Positions 60,443-64,000 of a stretch of 64,000 bases of DNA are shown piece by piece. The stretch is from Mucilaginibacter rigui. GTDB lineage: Bacteria; Bacteroidota; Bacteroidia; Sphingobacteriales; Sphingobacteriaceae. A program made the position numbers and the translations under genes. Numbering within the stretch: the first letter of the stretch is position 1; each line of letters opens with the position of its first letter. Location: the NCBI RefSeq assembly GCF_014773275.1, contig NZ_JACWMW010000007.1, positions 54,437 to 118,436 of the forward strand, read 5' to 3'. The notes under the pieces were generated by a model. It was not told the DNA's origin and did not search any database. It was given only the letters and a program-made list of their open reading frames with translations.

Positions 60443-61198
60443 ATGAAATGGAACGCTGAATTATATGACCAGAAACACGCATTTGTTTACCAGTTTGGTG
60501 AAAATGTGCTGGAAACGCTTGATGCTAAACCGGGTGAACACATCCTGGATATTGGCTGCGGCACGGGCTATTTAACCCAGCAGATCCAAAACATAGGTGC
60601 AGTTGTGAAAGGTACCGACTACTCGGCCGATATGATTGCCCAGGCAAAAGAAAGCTACCCCGAAGTTGCATTTGAGGTTGCTGACGCAAGCAAATTTGAT
60701 GAGAAGGGCAAGTACGATGCCATATTCTCAAATGCTGCCCTACACTGGGTAAAAAACCAGGACGGCATGATGGACAGCGTTTACAAAAGCCTTAAACCCG
60801 GCGGTCGTTTTGTTGCCGAAATGGGAGGCAAGGGCAACGTTGGTAAACTGATAGCAGCTACCAAACAGGTACTGGAGCAGCGCGGCTACCATAAGCAGGC
60901 AAAAACCCAGGTTTGGTATTTCCCGTCACTGGGCGAATATGCCACCCGGTTAGAGAAACATGGTTTCAGGGTTACCTATGCTGTGCATTTCGACCGCAAA
61001 ACCCCGCTGCAGGATGGCGACCAGGGTGTGGCTAAATGGATAACCATGTTTGCACCACTGTACCTGGTAGGTGTACCTGCTGCCGAAAAAGAAGAAATGC
61101 TGAAAGAAGTTACCGCATTGCTGGAACCGCATTACAACGAGAACGGCCAATGGTACGCAGATTATAAAAGATTAAGATTTATAGCGATTAAAGAGTAG
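60443..61198 (+). CDS. SAM-dependent methyltransferase, trans-aconitate-methyltransferase-like
   Basis: It is 251 residues. It reads WNAELYDQKHAFVYQFGENV, motif I ILDIGCGTGYLTQQI (about 33-47), GTDYSADMIAQAKESYPEV, IFSNAALHWV and LKPGGRFVAEMGG. This pattern, with the W-x-x-x-L-Y start, N-A-x-L-x-W and late NGQ-Y segment, resembles Tam (trans-aconitate 2-methyltransferase). The yeast counterpart Tmt1 also methylates 3-isopropylmalate, so a role near leucine synthesis is plausible but not shown. It lies between leuB and leuA. Confidence 0.82.
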   Translation: MKWNAELYDQKHAFVYQFGENVLETLDAKPGEHILDIGCGTGYLTQQIQNIGAVVKGTDYSADMIAQAKESYPEVAFEVADASKFDEKGKYDAIFSNAALHWVKNQDGMMDSVYKSLKPGGRFVAEMGGKGNVGKLIAATKQVLEQRGYHKQAKTQVWYFPSLGEYATRLEKHGFRVTYAVHFDRKTPLQDGDQGVAKWITMFAPLYLVGVPAAEKEEMLKEVTALLEPHYNENGQWYADYKRLRFIAIKE

Positions 61199-61267
61199 TT
61201 AGTATCAAGTATTTAGACTTAAATAAACAGTCGAATCTTGATACTTGATACTAACTACTTGATACTA
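61194..61267. repeat. Perfect 18-bp inverted repeat over a stop codon
   Basis: agtagttagtatcaagta (61194-61211) is exactly inverted at 61242-61259. The left arm covers the stop codon of the methyltransferase. A direct copy of acttgatacta follows the right arm at 61257-61267. Confidence 0.85.
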
Positions 61268-61294
61268 TTATTAAAATATTAAAAAGGAAAAATT

Positions 61295-62461
61295 ATGTTA
61301 CACGACCCTAACCGCGTTTATGTTTTTGATACCACGCTTCGCGATGGCGAACAGGTACCGGGCTGCCAACTGACAACCCCTGAGAAGATCGATATAGCCC
61401 GCGAGCTGGAAACGCTGGGCGTGGATGTTATTGAAGCGGGGTTCCCGGTATCAAGCCCTGGCGATTTTTTAAGCGTTGTTGAAATATCAAAGGCCGTAAC
61501 CGAGCCTGTTGTTTGCGCACTTACGCGTGCCAATAAAACCGATATTGATGTTGCGGTAGAATCATTGAAATATGCCAAACGCCCGCGTATCCATACAGGT
61601 ATCGGTTCATCAGATCAGCACATTAAACACAAATTCAACAGCACCCGCGAGGAAATTCTTGAGCGTGCCGTTGAAGCCGTGAAATACGCCAAAAAATCTG
61701 TTGAGGATATTGAGTTTTATGCTGAAGATGCAGGCCGTGCCGATGTGGCCTTTTTAGCACAAATGGTTGAAGCTGTAATAGCTGCAGGTGCAACGGTAGT
61801 GAACATCCCCGATACCAATGGCTATTGCCTGCCCGACCAATATGGCGCCAAGATCAAATACCTGAAGGAGAATGTTAAGAATATTGACCAGGCCATTATT
61901 TCGGTACATTGCCATAACGATTTGGGTTTGGCTACAGCCAATTCAATCGCAGGTTTACAGAACGGTGCACGCCAGATTGAAGGCACCATTAACGGTATTG
62001 GCGAACGCGCGGGTAACACTTCTATTGAGGAAGTGGTAATGATCCTGAAAACGCACTCGGTGCTTGGCTTGCATACTAACGTAAACAGCAAAAACTTTTA
62101 CGAAATGAGCCGCATGATCAGTAGCCAGATGCGCATGCCGGTACAGCCAAATAAAGCCATTGTAGGCAGCAATGCCTTCGCGCATAGCAGCGGCATCCAC
62201 CAGGACGGCTTTTTGAAGAACCGCGAGAATTACGAGATCATTCGCCCGGAGGATGTTGGTTTCCCCAGCGCGAGTATTGTGTTAACCGCACGCAGCGGCC
62301 GCCACGCGCTGAAATTCCATTTGGAAAGATTGGGGCATAAATTGGATAAGGATGAACTTTACGAAGTGTATAAAACCTTCTTAACCCTTGCCGATGCCAA
62401 GTTGGATATAAATGATGATGACCTGCAAGGCTTAATGGCACACAGGCTGGTAAAGAATTAA
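61295..62461 (+). CDS. leuA: 2-isopropylmalate synthase, short form
   Basis: LeuA condenses acetyl-CoA with 2-ketoisovalerate, the first leucine-specific step. It shows DTTLRDGEQ (about 12-20), FPVSSPGD, HCHNDLGLA with metal-binding His residues, and GERAGNTSIEE. The 388 residues end after the catalytic barrel and linker; the C-terminal leucine-binding (LeuA dimer) domain of about 130 residues is absent. A purine-rich AAAAAGGAAAAATT precedes the ATG. It could also be a homocitrate-synthase-type paralogue, but the context favours LeuA. Confidence 0.9.
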   Translation: MLHDPNRVYVFDTTLRDGEQVPGCQLTTPEKIDIARELETLGVDVIEAGFPVSSPGDFLSVVEISKAVTEPVVCALTRANKTDIDVAVESLKYAKRPRIHTGIGSSDQHIKHKFNSTREEILERAVEAVKYAKKSVEDIEFYAEDAGRADVAFLAQMVEAVIAAGATVVNIPDTNGYCLPDQYGAKIKYLKENVKNIDQAIISVHCHNDLGLATANSIAGLQNGARQIEGTINGIGERAGNTSIEEVVMILKTHSVLGLHTNVNSKNFYEMSRMISSQMRMPVQPNKAIVGSNAFAHSSGIHQDGFLKNRENYEIIRPEDVGFPSASIVLTARSGRHALKFHLERLGHKLDKDELYEVYKTFLTLADAKLDINDDDLQGLMAHRLVKN

Positions 62462-62464
62462 ATA

Positions 62465-63715
62465 ATGGACACAGTTACAGAAACACATTTGGATTTTGAC
62501 GCGGCCTACCAACGCCTTAAAGATGTGGTGCGCCATACTCCGCTGGAGTACAACGAGCGCCTGTCGGCAAAATACGAATGCGAAATATATTTAAAACGCG
62601 AAGACATGCAGATAGTGCGCTCTTATAAATTAAGGGGCGCTTATAACATGATCAGTCGCCTTAACGCCGAGCAATTAAACCGTGGCGTAGTATGCGCCAG
62701 CGCAGGTAATCACGCACAGGGCGTAGCTTTTTCATGCAGAAAACTGGGGACAAAGGGTGTAATTTTTATGCCCGAGATAACCCCGAAACAAAAGGTAAAA
62801 CAAACAGAAATGTTTGGTAACGGCAATGTGGAGCTGGTTTTAACCGGTGATACCTTTGACGATTGCCTGCGCGAAGCATTGCTCTATACCCAGGCACATG
62901 GCATGACATTTATCCCCCCTTTTGATAACGAACAGGTTATAGAAGGCCAGGGAACCGTTGGGGTTGAAGTATTGCAGGACCTGCCCGATATTGACGTAGC
63001 CATTATGCCAATTGGCGGTGGCGGGCTTGCTGCCGGCATGGGCACTTATTTAAAGCAAACCGTACCGGGTATTACCCTGATAGGTGTTGAGCCCGAAGGC
63101 GCACCATCGATGCTTACCTCCATGAAGAATGGCGAAAACACTACGTTGAAAGATATTGACCGTTTTGTAGATGGCGCCGCAGTAAAACGTGTAGGCGATA
63201 AAACCTTCGCCATTTGCCGCGAGATACTGGACGATATGCTTACCGTGCCCGAAGGTAAGGTTTGTACCACTATCCTGAAGTTATATAACGAGGATGCCAT
63301 TGTAGTTGAACCTGCGGGAGCACTTTCGGTAACTGCATTGGATGCTGTTAAAGAACAGATAAAAGGTAAAAAAGTAGTTTGCGTGATCAGCGGTGGTAAT
63401 AACGACATTGAGCGTATGGCCGAGATCAAAGAAAAATCGCTGCTATACGAAGGATTGAAGCACTACTTTATTGTACGTTTCCCGCAACGCCCGGGTGCTT
63501 TAAAACTGTTTGTAACCGAGGTTTTAGGCCCCGGTGATGATATTACCCGTTTCGAGTTCATCAAAAAAACATCAAAAGAGAATGGCCCCGCCCTGGTAGG
63601 TATTGAGCTTAAAAATGCGGAGGACTACCCCGCCCTGCTGCAACGCATGCAGGAAAACCGTTTCGAAGTTATCGAGATCAATAAAGACGCTACTTTGTTT
63701 GAGTATTTGGTTTGA
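62465..63715 (+). CDS. ilvA: Threonine ammonia-lyase (threonine deaminase)
   Basis: IlvA makes 2-ketobutyrate from threonine for isoleucine synthesis. It is 416 residues. The PLP lysine lies in VRSYKLRGAYNM, the phosphate loop is IGGGGLAAGMG, and an ACT-like regulatory domain fills about 325-416 (HYFIVRFPQRPGALKLFV). A single ACT-like domain differs from the double one of E. coli IlvA. It starts 3 bp after leuA and ends the operon before a strong terminator. Confidence 0.95.
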   Translation: MDTVTETHLDFDAAYQRLKDVVRHTPLEYNERLSAKYECEIYLKREDMQIVRSYKLRGAYNMISRLNAEQLNRGVVCASAGNHAQGVAFSCRKLGTKGVIFMPEITPKQKVKQTEMFGNGNVELVLTGDTFDDCLREALLYTQAHGMTFIPPFDNEQVIEGQGTVGVEVLQDLPDIDVAIMPIGGGGLAAGMGTYLKQTVPGITLIGVEPEGAPSMLTSMKNGENTTLKDIDRFVDGAAVKRVGDKTFAICREILDDMLTVPEGKVCTTILKLYNEDAIVVEPAGALSVTALDAVKEQIKGKKVVCVISGGNNDIERMAEIKEKSLLYEGLKHYFIVRFPQRPGALKLFVTEVLGPGDDITRFEFIKKTSKENGPALVGIELKNAEDYPALLQRMQENRFEVIEINKDATLFEYLV

Positions 63716-63721
63716 TATTTA

Positions 63722-63762
63722 ACCACAGGGCATACAGAGGTTTCACAGAGAACACAAAGAAT
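63722..63762. repeat. Reiterated cacaga words behind ilvA
   Basis: The sequence runs through ccacagggcatacagagg, then ttcacagagaacacaaag, a chain of variants of cacagag. It lies between the ilvA stop and its terminator, as another word-repeat spacer. Confidence 0.4.
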
Positions 63763-63769
63763 ATATAAG

Positions 63770-63794
63770 CGCCGGGTTTAAGCCCGGCGTTTTT
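63770..63794 (+). terminator. Intrinsic terminator of the ilv/leu operon
   Basis: cgccggg (63770-63776) and cccggcg (63783-63789) form a GC stem with a 6-base loop, followed by five T. It lies 55 bp after the ilvA stop. Confidence 0.88.
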
Positions 63795-63816
63795 GTGTTT
63801 ATGCATAACTCCACGC

Positions 63817-63904
63817 GTCATTGCAAGGAGCGATAGCGACGTGGCAATCTCTCATAGGGCGAGCGGATATGCTAAGGTTGCCACGTCGCTACGCTCCTCG
63901 CAAT
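63817..63904. repeat. REP-like palindrome, family R3
   Basis: Left arm gtcattgcaaggagcgatag continues into cgacgtggcaatct (63817-63850) and mirrors the right arm aggttgccacgtcgctacgc continuing into tcctcgcaatt (63875-63904). It is the best-formed copy of the family seen at 27461 and 57787. Confidence 0.82.
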
Positions 63905-63933
63905 TGTAAGGGTTTAGTAATTCGGTAACAGAA

Positions 63934-64000
63934 TTAGGTATTTTTATTTGTTGTAAGGGAGACCATATCGATAGGTTTTTTACCGTTGATTCCCTGATGT
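63934..64000 (-). CDS. Possible 3' end of a minus-strand gene, cut by the window edge
   Basis: On the minus strand an open frame enters from beyond the window and gives HQGINGKKPIDMVSLTTNK before a TAA at 63934. The composition is like coding sequence, but 21 residues are too few to name a product, and chance cannot be excluded. Confidence 0.3.
   Translation of the reverse strand, partial: HQGINGKKPIDMVSLTTNKNT

Noticed and set aside
63934..64000. Confident gene at the right edge
   Set aside because: Only 21 codons are visible; listed at low confidence without a product.

Overview
The window looks like chromosome from a Bacteroidota member, most likely Sphingobacteriaceae (Mucilaginibacter/Pedobacter-like; the genus is inference). 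Signs of this are promoters of the TTTG-N19-TAnnTTTG type, few Shine-Dalgarno sequences, a Bacteroidota histone-H1-like 58-residue protein, a short FtsZ-type tail ending FLHDNVD, an 84-residue ATP synthase epsilon subunit, a DAP-type murE beside dapA, and many lipoproteins with a Bacteroidota-style lipobox. No phage, insertion sequence, CRISPR array or plasmid gene is visible. Most of the window is housekeeping sequence.

Layout. 1-2.6 kb: 3' part of a UbiD decarboxylase, a repeat-rich spacer and dapA. 2.7-4.5 kb: a histone-H1-like gene and an alpha-oxoamine synthase. 4.7-20.5 kb (minus strand): a complete-looking dcw cluster in the order mraZ-rsmH-ftsL-ftsI-murE-mraY-murD-ftsW-murG-murC-ftsQ-ftsA-ftsZ, without murF, murB or ddl; upstream of mraZ is a 10-bp-periodic operator that fits MraZ. 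20.6-33.5 kb: purU, a tandem pair of secreted MORN-repeat proteins, a GH32 enzyme, small secreted or lipoprotein genes (one frameshifted in a poly-A tract), a CocE-type peptidase, pgk, a GNAT enzyme and gap. 33.6-38.6 kb: a small surface-polysaccharide set (WecA-like transferase, GT2, Wza-like lipoprotein, WcaF-like acetyltransferase, GT-C-like membrane protein). 38.5-47.6 kb: obgE, adk, tRNA-Arg(ACG), a peroxiredoxin, an orphan double-glycine leader peptide, an FtsX-type ABC permease broken by one missing base, a quinone oxidoreductase, an SGNH lipoprotein and a FadL-type porin. 47.8-50.5 kb: atpD-atpC and a Fic protein. 50.9-63.7 kb: a branched-chain amino acid operon ilvD-ilvB-ilvN-ilvC-leuC-leuD-(methyltransferase)-leuB-(methyltransferase)-leuA-ilvA.

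How the genes work together. The dcw cluster supplies peptidoglycan precursors and the septal machinery, and dapA feeds meso-DAP to MurE. The ilv/leu operon covers threonine to isoleucine, and pyruvate to valine and leucine, on one strand.

The least explained signal is not a gene. Many spacers, including spacers inside operons, are built from short words repeated with a 16-18 bp period or mirrored as inverted repeats, next to at least four palindromic REP-like families. Some of these repeats enter coding sequence: one supplies the stop codon and last residues of leuC, one encodes part of the N-terminus of MurD, and one contains the start codon of a methyltransferase. I see no clear undescribed multi-gene system.
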